A DNA stretch of 64,000 nt from positions 1,239,793 through 1,303,792 of the forward strand of contig PBIO01000014.1 in assembly GCA_002720865.1 (NCBI GenBank), given 5' to 3'. The stretch is from Halobacteriovorax sp. GTDB lineage: Bacteria; Bdellovibrionota; Bacteriovoracia; Bacteriovoracales; Bacteriovoracaceae. This document shows positions 32,437 through 41,136 of the stretch, in pieces. The translations under genes were made by a program, and so were the position numbers. Each line of letters opens with the position of its first letter. Position 1 is the stretch's first letter. Below the pieces are notes generated by a model. The model made no database searches and was not told the DNA's origin. It was given only the letters and a program-made list of their open reading frames with translations.

Positions 32437-33375
32437 ATGAAACTTATCCTACTTATTGTTTTTCTTTTAAATTTTTCCTCTTGTAAGAAAGAGGAGGAAA
32501 AAGTGCCTTCATCCCCTAAGTTAATCGAAAAAATAAAACCTCTAAAGATAAATACAAAAAAGGAATTGGAGATTTTTAATAAGGCGGTCCGAAATGGTGA
32601 TATTGAAAAAATAAAAAAAGTAATGTACGCCCAACTCCCCGAAAACGAGGCAAATACTCTTTTAGATGAATTGGTTAAAGAATATGGGACCGCTAATATT
32701 ATACTATGGTCTTCAGCCCCCGTAGGAGATCTCGAATCAGTAAAAAAAGCTATTGAGCTAGGAGCTGATGTTGATATTGAAGTAAGAGGAAGTAGTACCC
32801 CTCTATTATCTTCAACTCAGGCCCAGAATCTGGAGATAGTTAAGATTTTGCTTAAAAATAAGGCTGATCCTAATAAAAGGGGAAAAGGCGGAGAAACTCC
32901 GCTGAGCCTGGCCGTTAGTGCTTCTAATAAAGAACTTATTACTTTGTTGCTAGACTCCGGAGCAAGCTTTACAAGAGGCGGGGATCCAACTTACAAAGAG
33001 TTTTCAATTTTAACAGTTGCTCTTTCCCAAGGGAAATTGGATATCGTTGAATTTCTAATTGAAAAAGGTGCTGATCCTAATGGTGGTAATGGATTACCGT
33101 TAGCTTTTTCCATTATGTTAAAAAATGCCGATGCAATTAAGCTGCTTATCTCGAAAGGTGCAGATGTAAACTATAGTGGAAAAAAAGGGTTTCGGCCCTT
33201 GATGACCGCAGTGATAGAGGGCGATAAAAAAATTATTCAAACCCTTCTCGAACTTGGTGCTAATCCCACATTAAAAGATGAACAGGGAATGGATGCTTTT
33301 GCTTGGGCCAAAAAATATAAGTCTAATGGCGGAAAAATATTAAAAAAACTAATAGATCAAAGGGCAAAAAAATAA
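32437..33375 (+). CDS. Ankyrin-repeat lipoprotein
   Basis: 312 residues. A lipoprotein signal (LLNFSSC, Cys about 16) is followed by a charged linker and at least five ankyrin repeats from about residue 50, with units such as GDIEKIKKVM, GGETPLSLAVSASNKELITLLLDSGAS and GFRPLMTAVIEGDKKIIQTLLELGANP. It should be membrane-anchored in the periplasm and bind proteins. TAAACT lies six bases before the ATG with no ribosome site. The MFS gene begins within about 25 bases of its end. Confidence 0.85.
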   Translation: MKLILLIVFLLNFSSCKKEEEKVPSSPKLIEKIKPLKINTKKELEIFNKAVRNGDIEKIKKVMYAQLPENEANTLLDELVKEYGTANIILWSSAPVGDLESVKKAIELGADVDIEVRGSSTPLLSSTQAQNLEIVKILLKNKADPNKRGKGGETPLSLAVSASNKELITLLLDSGASFTRGGDPTYKEFSILTVALSQGKLDIVEFLIEKGADPNGGNGLPLAFSIMLKNADAIKLLISKGADVNYSGKKGFRPLMTAVIEGDKKIIQTLLELGANPTLKDEQGMDAFAWAKKYKSNGGKILKKLIDQRAKK

Positions 33376-33398
33376 ATAATAAAATTAAATGGCCTTGG

Positions 33399-34541
33399 TT
33401 GATTCTTGCCTATCTCTCATTATTTGCAATGGGCTATCTCGATAATTCAAGAGGACCGGCCTACCCCCTTATTTTAAAAGACTTAAACCTAACTCCAGCA
33501 ATGGGCTCTTGGTTTTTCTCATTATCTTCACTGGCGGGACTTATTGTTTATTTAACGGCAAAGCATTGGTTGCCTGTCTTGGGTGTTGTTAGAGGAACAA
33601 AGCTTTCCTTATTAATTATGGCCTTAGGTACTTTTGCCATGGGAGTTCTTCCAGAGTTGCCTTATCAGTATTTCTTTTTACTCTTTTTTTCGATGATCTT
33701 CGGGATTGGTCAGGGATTATCAACCTATTGCATGAACCTACTTGTTGCAGAGGCTTCTTCTCCAGAAGTTAGGTCTAGGGCCTTTAGCGCACTTCACTCT
33801 TGTTATGGAGTTGCTAGCTTTGTGGCTCCATTGGTTTTTAGCTTCTTTTTAAACTGGCAAAACAACTGGAGTTCATTTTACCTAGTCATGTCTGCATTAC
33901 CACTTGTCGTTTGGGTCATGGTTTTCAAAGTTGGTAGGGGAGTTAAGCATGAACAAAAGGAAGCTATTCAATCAGGGCTGAGTTTCTTGCAAAGAATACC
34001 TTACGGAGGAGTCTTTAGCTTTTACGTTGCAAGTGAGATTGTTATCTCAAGTAGACTGGTCTATTTTTTAACAGAAGGAAGGCAGTTCTCAAGTGATGAT
34101 GCCTCTAAATGTTTAAGTCTCTTTTTTCTTTCGTTAATGGCCGGGAGAATGCTCTTTGCTTTTTTACCGATGCGAGGGAAAAGTTATTACGCCATGATTC
34201 TATCTCTCATCCTGACAATAATAACATTTTTTCTTGGATACTATTTCAATCCTTGGTTTTTAGGACTGCTTGGAGGAACGATGTCATTTTACTTTCCCAT
34301 GGGAATGGATTGGCTAACTTCTAATTTCGAAAAGGGAAGAGAACAAATGATTGGGTCAACCATGACTCAAGTTGGCTTTCTTCTTATTGTGATGCATATC
34401 TTTTTTGGGAAACTAGCTTCGATGGTTGGAGTAGAAAAGGCACTACTTATGTGCCCCATTTTAACGTCTATTAGCTTAGTTTTTCTTTTGGTACTAGGAA
34501 GAAAAAGCTCTAGTGATGACCGGCCTCTTCGCCCTCTTTAA
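33399..34541 (+). CDS. Major facilitator superfamily transporter
   Basis: 380 residues with about twelve membrane helices. It belongs to the MFS by overall pattern (SRGPAYPLILKDLNLTPAMGSWFFSLSSLAGL, and SPEVRSRAFSALHSCYGVASFVAPL). The substrate is not clear. The start is uncertain: TTG at 33399 is the first usual start codon, but the frame stays open upstream and reads KIKWPWLILAYLS, so ATT at 33384 or another rare start could be used. It probably shares a transcript with the ankyrin lipoprotein. Confidence 0.8.
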   Translation: MILAYLSLFAMGYLDNSRGPAYPLILKDLNLTPAMGSWFFSLSSLAGLIVYLTAKHWLPVLGVVRGTKLSLLIMALGTFAMGVLPELPYQYFFLLFFSMIFGIGQGLSTYCMNLLVAEASSPEVRSRAFSALHSCYGVASFVAPLVFSFFLNWQNNWSSFYLVMSALPLVVWVMVFKVGRGVKHEQKEAIQSGLSFLQRIPYGGVFSFYVASEIVISSRLVYFLTEGRQFSSDDASKCLSLFFLSLMAGRMLFAFLPMRGKSYYAMILSLILTIITFFLGYYFNPWFLGLLGGTMSFYFPMGMDWLTSNFEKGREQMIGSTMTQVGFLLIVMHIFFGKLASMVGVEKALLMCPILTSISLVFLLVLGRKSSSDDRPLRPL

Positions 34542-34641
34542 CAACGTCGTTATCAAAAACATTATTAGCAACAATTAAAGAAATAGGTAGAGCTGCCCAG
34601 CTTCCAATTAAAATCAATCCTACCCAAAGTTGTTCGCTCAT
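34510..34641 (-). CDS. 43-residue single-helix membrane protein
   Basis: MSEQLWVGLILIGSWAALPI opens a protein with one membrane helix (about 6-25) and an acidic tail ending EEAGHH. AAGG lies about ten bases and GAG about four bases before the ATG, a weak ribosome site. Its last 32 bases are antisense to the end of the MFS gene. No family recognised; it resembles small respiratory-complex or transporter accessory subunits only in general build. Confidence 0.5.
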   Translation of the reverse strand: MSEQLWVGLILIGSWAALPISLIVANNVFDNDVVKEGEEAGHH

Positions 34642-34692
34642 TTTACTCGCCTTGTTATTTTAAAACTCTCTTGATTATAGAATTTCTGGAGC

Positions 34693-35364
34693 CTATTTTC
34701 CAGTAGCTTTTGACCCATTAGAGTCTCCGCCAGTTCCCTCATCCCAATGAGGAACCGATTTTTGACGGTCTCTTGTTCCATGGTCTACAGCACTAGAACC
34801 TTTATGCTCCGTGTCTGCGGGAAAAACCTTTGCTGTTAAATACTTGCACTTTAACTCATGAGGAACCGGTTTAAAGTCCTTATTGGCCTTGCAAGTTCTT
34901 TCATAAATATCATTAGCTTTCTTGCAGTCATTTTGATGGTCGTTTGTAAGTTGTCTATGACCTTCACAATCGAAATTCTTATCGCCTTTACCTTTTCCCC
35001 AAACTCGTCTACCAGGGCAACTTGGAAAAGTACTTATCTCCCATCCTGTATTATAGAGATAGCACTTCCCAGCGTTCCAAATATAGATACATCGATTTTT
35101 AAACTTTCTCTCAGGTAAATCCTTTGGTTTAGCGCTTATAAGTGCTTCAGTATCTTTCATGCAATGATCAAAGGATTCACAGGCCGATGGGCTTCCAATA
35201 TCCATAGGACAGGTCTTTCTTTTTGAGACACAGGCACCTAAATTTTTACATTCGTGAGAAGACTGAAAGCAGGCGCCTTCCGCTTCTTCATAAAGCTTGT
35301 CGCAATCAGCATTTGCGCTTGCCATGGTTAAGATAAAACTTAGACTTAGAAATAGTATTTTCAC
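34693..35364 (-). CDS. Secreted cysteine-rich protein of unknown function
   Basis: 223 residues with a signal peptide (VKILFLSLSFILTMASANA-DC). The start is the GTG at 35364, with AAGGAG six bases upstream; an in-frame ATG at 35421 would place 19 charged residues before the signal peptide. The mature protein has about 18 cysteines in the first 160 residues, then a polar, His/Gly/Ser-rich tail (DHGTRDRQKSVPHWDEGTGG). I recognise no family. It is likely disulfide-bonded outside the cytoplasm. Confidence 0.7.
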   Translation of the reverse strand: MKILFLSLSFILTMASANADCDKLYEEAEGACFQSSHECKNLGACVSKRKTCPMDIGSPSACESFDHCMKDTEALISAKPKDLPERKFKNRCIYIWNAGKCYLYNTGWEISTFPSCPGRRVWGKGKGDKNFDCEGHRQLTNDHQNDCKKANDIYERTCKANKDFKPVPHELKCKYLTAKVFPADTEHKGSSAVDHGTRDRQKSVPHWDEGTGGDSNGSKATGK

Positions 35365-35527
35365 TTGGAGCTCCTTCCATTTTCTCTCCTCTATTTTACT
35401 ACGCATCATTATAGGGGGCATCGCGGAAAATTATGTGCATAGCGCAGTAAAATAGTCAGGTAATGTAAGGTGACAAGGCCCTTATGCTCTGGTCAAATAC
35501 TGCACACACAATTTTTGGAGGCAGATT

Positions 35528-36472
35528 ATGGAGACACTAAATCTCGAAGAGATTAAGGTAAATAGTGAGTATTTACGGGTAGATACAGACACAGAAAAAT
35601 TAAAAGCAAGTCTTGAATCGGTGGGCCTACTAAACCCTGTCGTGGTGAATAAAAATAATGAGCTTCTAGCTGGTGGACGACGCTATACAGCGGCTAAAGA
35701 GCTAGGATGGAGCGAGCTTCCAGTTACTAGAGTTGATAAAGGTGAGCTTCTTGAGGAGCTAATCTCCATTGATGAAAACTTAGTAAGACTTGATCTTAAT
35801 CGACTTGAATATGAAAACGCATTGGCCCGTGCCAAGGAAATTTATGAAAAGCTAGACCCTGATGTAATCACTGATGATTTAAAAATGTCAGATGATGAGC
35901 TTGAAGAGTTAGAAGCATCACTTGGAGGGCAAAAGAAGCCATCTTTTGTTTCTATGACAGCAGAAAAAACAGGCCTCTCAAAAACTTCAATTAGATCTGC
36001 AATTAAAAGAGACGCGAAAAGTTCTAATACTGTAAAAGAAATGAGAAAGCATGGTGAGCTTTCAGCGAGTCAAACAAACGAGCTTGTTAGACTAGAACCA
36101 GAGGAGCAAGACCGATTAATTCCTCATATTCAGCATAGACCAGTTAGAGAAATCAAAGAGATTATTAAAACTGTCAAAGATGCTGGACTCGAAGAAGGGG
36201 TTGATCTTGCGAACACGATGGAAACTCTTCCTAGTGAGTTTTCTCAGCTTAGAGCATTTACTAAAAAATTAAATAAAACAGTAGGTAAAATCTTAACCGA
36301 AGGTATTACTTATGAAGGGGATGAGGCTGAAAAGATTCATCGCCAGGTTCAACTCCTTAAGGATAATTTAGAGGACTTTCTCCAAGGAGGGAGAGTCGAA
36401 CCTTCTTCAGAAGATTTTACGCCACAGTATGATAATGGTGGCTTTTCTGAAGAAGAACAGCCGGTTATGTAA
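35528..36472 (+). CDS. Lone ParB/Spo0J-like nuclease-fold DNA-binding protein
   Basis: 314 residues. The N-terminal ParB/Srx domain (about 1-95) has LLNPVVVNKNNELLAGGRRYTAAKELGW, which matches the CTP-binding GERR/GGRR motif region, then ENLVRLDLNRLEYENALA. A helix-turn-helix follows (TAEKTGLSKTSIRSAIKRD, about 143-160) and the C-terminus is acidic. No parA and no parS-like repeats are adjacent, so this is probably a regulator or paralogue and not the chromosome-partition ParB. GGAGG lies seven bases before the ATG. Confidence 0.85.
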   Translation: METLNLEEIKVNSEYLRVDTDTEKLKASLESVGLLNPVVVNKNNELLAGGRRYTAAKELGWSELPVTRVDKGELLEELISIDENLVRLDLNRLEYENALARAKEIYEKLDPDVITDDLKMSDDELEELEASLGGQKKPSFVSMTAEKTGLSKTSIRSAIKRDAKSSNTVKEMRKHGELSASQTNELVRLEPEEQDRLIPHIQHRPVREIKEIIKTVKDAGLEEGVDLANTMETLPSEFSQLRAFTKKLNKTVGKILTEGITYEGDEAEKIHRQVQLLKDNLEDFLQGGRVEPSSEDFTPQYDNGGFSEEEQPVM

Positions 36473-37124
36473 GGCTTAGAGTTTTACTTATACACTCTCT
36501 AATCCCCTTGTTAATTTCAGCAAGGGGAGCATCATCAAACATGTAGGCAGGAGTTGAGACCACTTTATTGGATTCATCTACTCGTGCCTCGTTAACAGGA
36601 CATTCAATATGTACGGCGCCAGTTTTTTCAATTTCTGTGGCCGTCTCTTTATCATTTCCAATTGTAAGGCTAACTTTCTTTTCGCCTAGACATAGGGCCA
36701 CAAGAGCAGGTGCAATACATATTGCCCCAATAGGCTTTTTTAGATCATAAAAAGATTGAATTAGGTTTTTTACTTCTGCAAGCGCTTTGGCCTCGCTTCC
36801 TTTAAAAGCAAAATCACAAAGGTTTTTGGCAACTCCAAAGCCTCCAGGAATGACTAGGGCGTCATAGTCAGCTGCACTGGCATCTTTAAGGGGTGACACT
36901 TTTCCCCTTGCTATACGGCCAGCTTCCGCCAAAATATTTCGCGGTCCATTTTCTTCATTACCATTATGATGATTAATTGTATGATGTTGAGTTTGATCGG
37001 GAGCAAAGATTTCTACTTCAGCACCTTGTTCATCTAAGGCCAATAAAGTTAAAACGGACTCTCTGATTTCAGCCCCATCTAAATAGCCACATCCGCTTAA
37101 AACAACAGCAACTTTTTTGCTCAT
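36465..37124 (-). CDS. elbB: ElbB-like glyoxalase of the DJ-1/PfpI superfamily
   Basis: 219 residues. VVLSGCGYLDGAEIRE, DALVIPGGFGVAKNLCDFAFKG and IGAICIAPALVA (nucleophilic Cys at the strand-helix elbow) match ElbB of E. coli, linked to isoprenoid metabolism and shown to have weak glyoxalase activity. The start at 37124 (MSKKVAVV) has GGAGGAATC directly upstream; an in-frame ATG at 37160 does not. Its end overlaps convergent parB-like gene by eight bases. Confidence 0.88.
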   Translation of the reverse strand: MSKKVAVVLSGCGYLDGAEIRESVLTLLALDEQGAEVEIFAPDQTQHHTINHHNGNEENGPRNILAEAGRIARGKVSPLKDASAADYDALVIPGGFGVAKNLCDFAFKGSEAKALAEVKNLIQSFYDLKKPIGAICIAPALVALCLGEKKVSLTIGNDKETATEIEKTGAVHIECPVNEARVDESNKVVSTPAYMFDDAPLAEINKGIRECISKTLSLT

Positions 37125-37205
37125 GATTCCTCCAACAATTCTCTCACCAAAGAATAGCAAAGAATAAACTCTGACACGTAGAGACTATATATATATTGTT
37201 TTCAG

Positions 37206-38825
37206 TTAAGTGGTTTTTTCTAAATAATGTTGATAATTACCGGGATATATTGTGATTTTCTTTTTATCTACTTCATAAACTTTTTCAGCTAGCCCATGTA
37301 AAAAATGCCTATCGTGACTCACAAAAAGGATAGTTCCTTCAAATCTTTTTAAGGCATCAAGAAGGACTTCTCTTGATTTCATATCGAGGTGGTTGGTAGG
37401 TTCATCTAATACTAAAAGATTATTTTTCTGGGAGAGTATAACAGCAAGCACGAGCCTTGCTTTTTCTCCTCCGGAAAGATGGCGAACTTTTTTGTCCACA
37501 TCATCTCCTCTAAATAAAAAAGCAGCGAGAAGATTACGGATGAGACCATCGCTGGCATGAGGTAACCCCTTTTTCACTTCATCAAATACAGAATTGCTTG
37601 CATCCAATACATCTAGAGTGTGTTGACCGAAATAGCCTAATTTAATACTGGGACCGATTGTAACGCTCCCTTGAGTCGGTTCCGTAAGACCGCAAATAAC
37701 TTTGAGGAGAGTTGATTTACCTGCTCCATTTACACCTACTACGGCTATTTTCTCCAGCCTTTTCACCATTCCATTTAAGTCTTCGAAAACTTCTTTTATT
37801 TCACCTGTAGTACTTTTCCAATGTTTCGCCAAGTTCTCCATGACGATGACGTCATCTCCTCCTCGAGTTGGAATAGGAAATTCAAAAGATATTGATTCTT
37901 CTTCGGCTGGAATTTCTATACGGTCAATTTTATCAATTTTTTTTATACGCGATTGAACTTGGGCCGCATGAGAAGCCCTTGCTTTAAACTTCGCTATAAA
38001 CTCCTCTTCTTTTGCTAGCATAACCGCTTGGCTCGCAGCTTCCGCTTTTAACTGCTCAAGCCTGATGTCTCTTTCCTTTTCATAAAAATCAAAGTTTCCT
38101 GAATAGGTTGTTATCTTTTTATGGGCAATCTCAACGATTTTTTTACAAACATTGTTCATAAAATCCCTATCGTGAGTGGTCATGAAAATTGCGCCTTTAA
38201 AATTATGAAGCCATTCTTCAAGCCAAAGGATTGTTTCAATATCTAAATAGTTAGTGGGCTCATCCATTAATATGATATCAGGGTTTGTAACGAGAACTTT
38301 TGCAAGAGCAATTCTCATTTTCCATCCACCACTAAAATCCTTTACATCTTTATGATGATCCTGCGGTAAAATTCCAAGTCCTGAAAGAATTTCTTCTGCT
38401 CTTGAGTCTAGGTCATAGCCACCTAATTTTTCAAATTCTGTTTGAGCCTCTCCCATTTTCATCATGAGATCATTCATCTCTTCATCAGATAATGATTCAT
38501 AGTCAGCCATTTTTTCTTCATAGGACTTTAATTCTTTTTGGAGTTTCGCAATATTTTCATCACCCTCTATTACTTCTTGAAGGGCGGTTTTTCCTGCCAT
38601 TTCACCTACATTTTGGGAAAAATAGGCAAGCCTCATATCTTTAGGGAAACTGATTTGGCCGGTGTCAGGTTTATCTTCTTTTATGATTAACCTAAAAAGA
38701 GTGGTTTTACCTGCACCATTTGGCCCAACTAGGCCTACTTTCTCTCCCGGATTAATTTGAAAATTAGCCCCAGTGTAGAGAGGTTCTCCATTTTGAAGTT
38801 TCGAGATATTGGAAAAACTTAACAT
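37206..38825 (-). CDS. ABC-F family translation-associated ATPase
   Basis: 539 residues with two ABC ATPase domains and no membrane segments. First domain: GPNGAGKTTLFR and signature FSGGWKMRIA; second: GVNGAGKSTLLK and LSGGEKARLV; both have DEPTNYLD/DEPTNHLD Walker B boxes. The charged linker between them (about 240-300) is the ribosome-contacting P-site motif. ABC-F proteins act on stalled or initiating ribosomes. The start overlaps the tex stop by one base (TAATG). The exact subfamily (YbiT-like is likely) is not certain. Confidence 0.93.
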   Translation of the reverse strand: MLSFSNISKLQNGEPLYTGANFQINPGEKVGLVGPNGAGKTTLFRLIIKEDKPDTGQISFPKDMRLAYFSQNVGEMAGKTALQEVIEGDENIAKLQKELKSYEEKMADYESLSDEEMNDLMMKMGEAQTEFEKLGGYDLDSRAEEILSGLGILPQDHHKDVKDFSGGWKMRIALAKVLVTNPDIILMDEPTNYLDIETILWLEEWLHNFKGAIFMTTHDRDFMNNVCKKIVEIAHKKITTYSGNFDFYEKERDIRLEQLKAEAASQAVMLAKEEEFIAKFKARASHAAQVQSRIKKIDKIDRIEIPAEEESISFEFPIPTRGGDDVIVMENLAKHWKSTTGEIKEVFEDLNGMVKRLEKIAVVGVNGAGKSTLLKVICGLTEPTQGSVTIGPSIKLGYFGQHTLDVLDASNSVFDEVKKGLPHASDGLIRNLLAAFLFRGDDVDKKVRHLSGGEKARLVLAVILSQKNNLLVLDEPTNHLDMKSREVLLDALKRFEGTILFVSHDRHFLHGLAEKVYEVDKKKITIYPGNYQHYLEKTT

Positions 38826-41125
38826 TATTTAACCTTGAAGTTCGCAAGGCCTGCAAATGCATTATTCTTAAGTTGTTTTTCCGCTGGTGCTTTTTTACTT
38901 TTCTTGTTGTTTTGGCCGTTAGAGCTTGGGATGAACTCGCCTTTTTCTTCCTTCTTTAAAGACAGGGCAATTCTCTTTCTATCAAGGTCTATATCTAGAA
39001 CTCTTGCTTTAACTTCCTGTCCAACTTTTAAAACCTCAAGGGCATTTTCCACAAACTTATCGGCCATCTGACTTACATGAATAAGACCATTTTCTTTAAT
39101 CCCTATATCAACAAAGGCACCAAATTGAGTGATATTCGTAACTTTTCCTGGATACCATTGTCCTGCCTTTAGATCTTTGATCTCTGAAATATCATTTCTA
39201 AACTCAAAGCTAACAAATTCAGTTCTAGGGTCTTGAGAGGGGGCTCCTAAGGCCTTCACAATATCTTTGTGAGTAAATTCTCCTAAGGTCGCTTTAAGGG
39301 CGGAGTCTTTATCTATTTTAGTAATAGTATTTTTATCTTCAACTAAATCCTTTAGAGTAATACTGTTCTCTGCGCACCATTTTTCAAGCGCTTCATATCT
39401 TTCAGGATGAATAAAAGTTCCGTCAAGAGGGTTTTTCGAATTATAGATTCTTAAAAATCCTGCTGCTTGTTCAAAAACTTTTGCACTAAAACGACTAACT
39501 TTTAGTAGCTCTTCTCTACTTTTAAAGCCCCCTAATTTCTCTCGTTGTTTAACAATATTTCCTGCTAGACTAGGTCCTATTCCTGAAATATAGCTGAGAA
39601 GGGGAGCACTGGCGGTATTTAAGTCTACTCCGACGAAGTTAACACATGATTCTACGACGCCAGTTAATGATTTTTTTAGTTTTGCCTGATTAACATCGTG
39701 TTGATACTGGCCAACGCCGATTGATTTTGGGTCGATCTTTACAAGTTCAGCTAGAGGGTCTTGAAAGCGTCTGGCAATACTTATAGCACCTCTAACCGTA
39801 AGGTCCATATCTGGAAATTCTTTTCTGGCAATTTCACTTGCTGAGTAAATACTAGCTCCGTCTTCATTTACAAGCATAGCCTTAGTTTTTCCTGTAGCGA
39901 TGGCCTTAACATGTTTTTGTAAGAGCTGAAGTGTTTCTCTTCCAAAGGTTCCGTTTCCAATTGCGATATGTTCAACCTTGAATTTCTCTATAATGGCCGA
40001 AATTATTTTCGCGGAACCCATGACATCATTTTTAGGTTGATGTGGGTAGATCACCGTATCGATAATAAACTTTCCATTTGAATCGATTACGGCAACTTTA
40101 CAGCCGGTTCTAACACCTGGGTCAATTCCTATAACTCCCTTTGGTCCAAGATAAGGTTGGAGGAGTAAGCTTCTTAGATTAATCCCAAAAACATCAATTG
40201 CAGACTCATCGGCAAGTTTTTTTAGTTCACTTTTGATTTCTAAATCAAGGGAGCTATGAATAGAATTTGAGTAGGCGTTATTTATGCAACCTTCCAGAAC
40301 TTCAGAGCATCCAAGATTGTCTAGATCAAAAGTCATCTTCCGAATTGTACCTATTGCCGATTCAACCTCATAACAAACTTCTAGTTTTAAGACTTTTTGA
40401 TCTAGCCCTCTTCTCATAGCCAAGACTCGGTGGCCCGTCTTAGCTGATACAAGCTCCGATACTTTTTGTTCAAACTCAAAATAATCTTTGTACTTTAGAT
40501 AGTCTTTAATTTCTTCAGCTTTCTTTCTAACGGTTGATTTAAGAGTTGCAGATTTCCAGTAGTCCTTTCTAAGAACATCTTTAATTTCTCCGTTATTTGC
40601 AATATCTTCCATAATTATATGGCATGCGCCTTCTAGCGCTGCTTGAACGGTCTCAACCTTCTTGTCTGCATTGATATAATCTTTTCCTACTTCTAAGAGG
40701 AGTGTTTTTATATCTTTAGAGGTAGTTTTTATTAAATTGGCAAGAGGCTCTAAGCCTGCTTCTCTTGCCAGCATACCTTTTGATTTTCTTTTACTTTTAT
40801 AAGGGGCATAGAGATCTTCTAGTTTATTTAAAGTCTCAGCCGCAAGGATTTGTTTCTCAAGTTCGGGAGTCATCATCTCTTGTTTTTTGATTGACTCTAA
40901 TATAAATGTTCGACGCTTTTCTCGTTCGCAATAAGCTTCATAGGTCTCGTTAATGGCAGCAACTTGAACTTCATCAAGTCCGCCAATAGCTTCTTTTCGG
41001 TATCTTGAAATAAATGGGATGGTACAGTCTTGCTCTACAATTAACTCGAGAACTTTTTGAACTTGTGCATTCTTGATAGATAATTCGTTAGATACAAAAT
41101 TTACAGCATTAGCTTCTAGTGACAT
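38825..41125 (-). CDS. tex: Tex-family RNA-binding transcription accessory protein
   Basis: 766 residues, normal for Tex. Domains in order: N-terminal helical region (VQVAAINETYEAYCEREKRRTFILESI), YqgF/RNase H-like domain (VIGIDPGVRTGCKVAVID), helix-hairpin-helix repeats (LLSYISGIGPSLAGNIVKQR), and a C-terminal S1 RNA-binding domain (QWYPGKVTNITQFGAFVDIG, about 655-725), then a Lys-rich tail. It binds nucleic acid and affects transcription. Twelve bases after the phosphatase gene. Confidence 0.96.
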   Translation of the reverse strand: MSLEANAVNFVSNELSIKNAQVQKVLELIVEQDCTIPFISRYRKEAIGGLDEVQVAAINETYEAYCEREKRRTFILESIKKQEMMTPELEKQILAAETLNKLEDLYAPYKSKRKSKGMLAREAGLEPLANLIKTTSKDIKTLLLEVGKDYINADKKVETVQAALEGACHIIMEDIANNGEIKDVLRKDYWKSATLKSTVRKKAEEIKDYLKYKDYFEFEQKVSELVSAKTGHRVLAMRRGLDQKVLKLEVCYEVESAIGTIRKMTFDLDNLGCSEVLEGCINNAYSNSIHSSLDLEIKSELKKLADESAIDVFGINLRSLLLQPYLGPKGVIGIDPGVRTGCKVAVIDSNGKFIIDTVIYPHQPKNDVMGSAKIISAIIEKFKVEHIAIGNGTFGRETLQLLQKHVKAIATGKTKAMLVNEDGASIYSASEIARKEFPDMDLTVRGAISIARRFQDPLAELVKIDPKSIGVGQYQHDVNQAKLKKSLTGVVESCVNFVGVDLNTASAPLLSYISGIGPSLAGNIVKQREKLGGFKSREELLKVSRFSAKVFEQAAGFLRIYNSKNPLDGTFIHPERYEALEKWCAENSITLKDLVEDKNTITKIDKDSALKATLGEFTHKDIVKALGAPSQDPRTEFVSFEFRNDISEIKDLKAGQWYPGKVTNITQFGAFVDIGIKENGLIHVSQMADKFVENALEVLKVGQEVKARVLDIDLDRKRIALSLKKEEKGEFIPSSNGQNNKKSKKAPAEKQLKNNAFAGLANFKVK

Positions 41126-41136
41126 TAAATAATCCT

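Noticed and set aside
37185-37200. TATATATATAT run upstream of the ABC-F stop and near the elbB start
   Set aside because: Simple AT-rich sequence without a matching -35 box; not enough to call a promoter.
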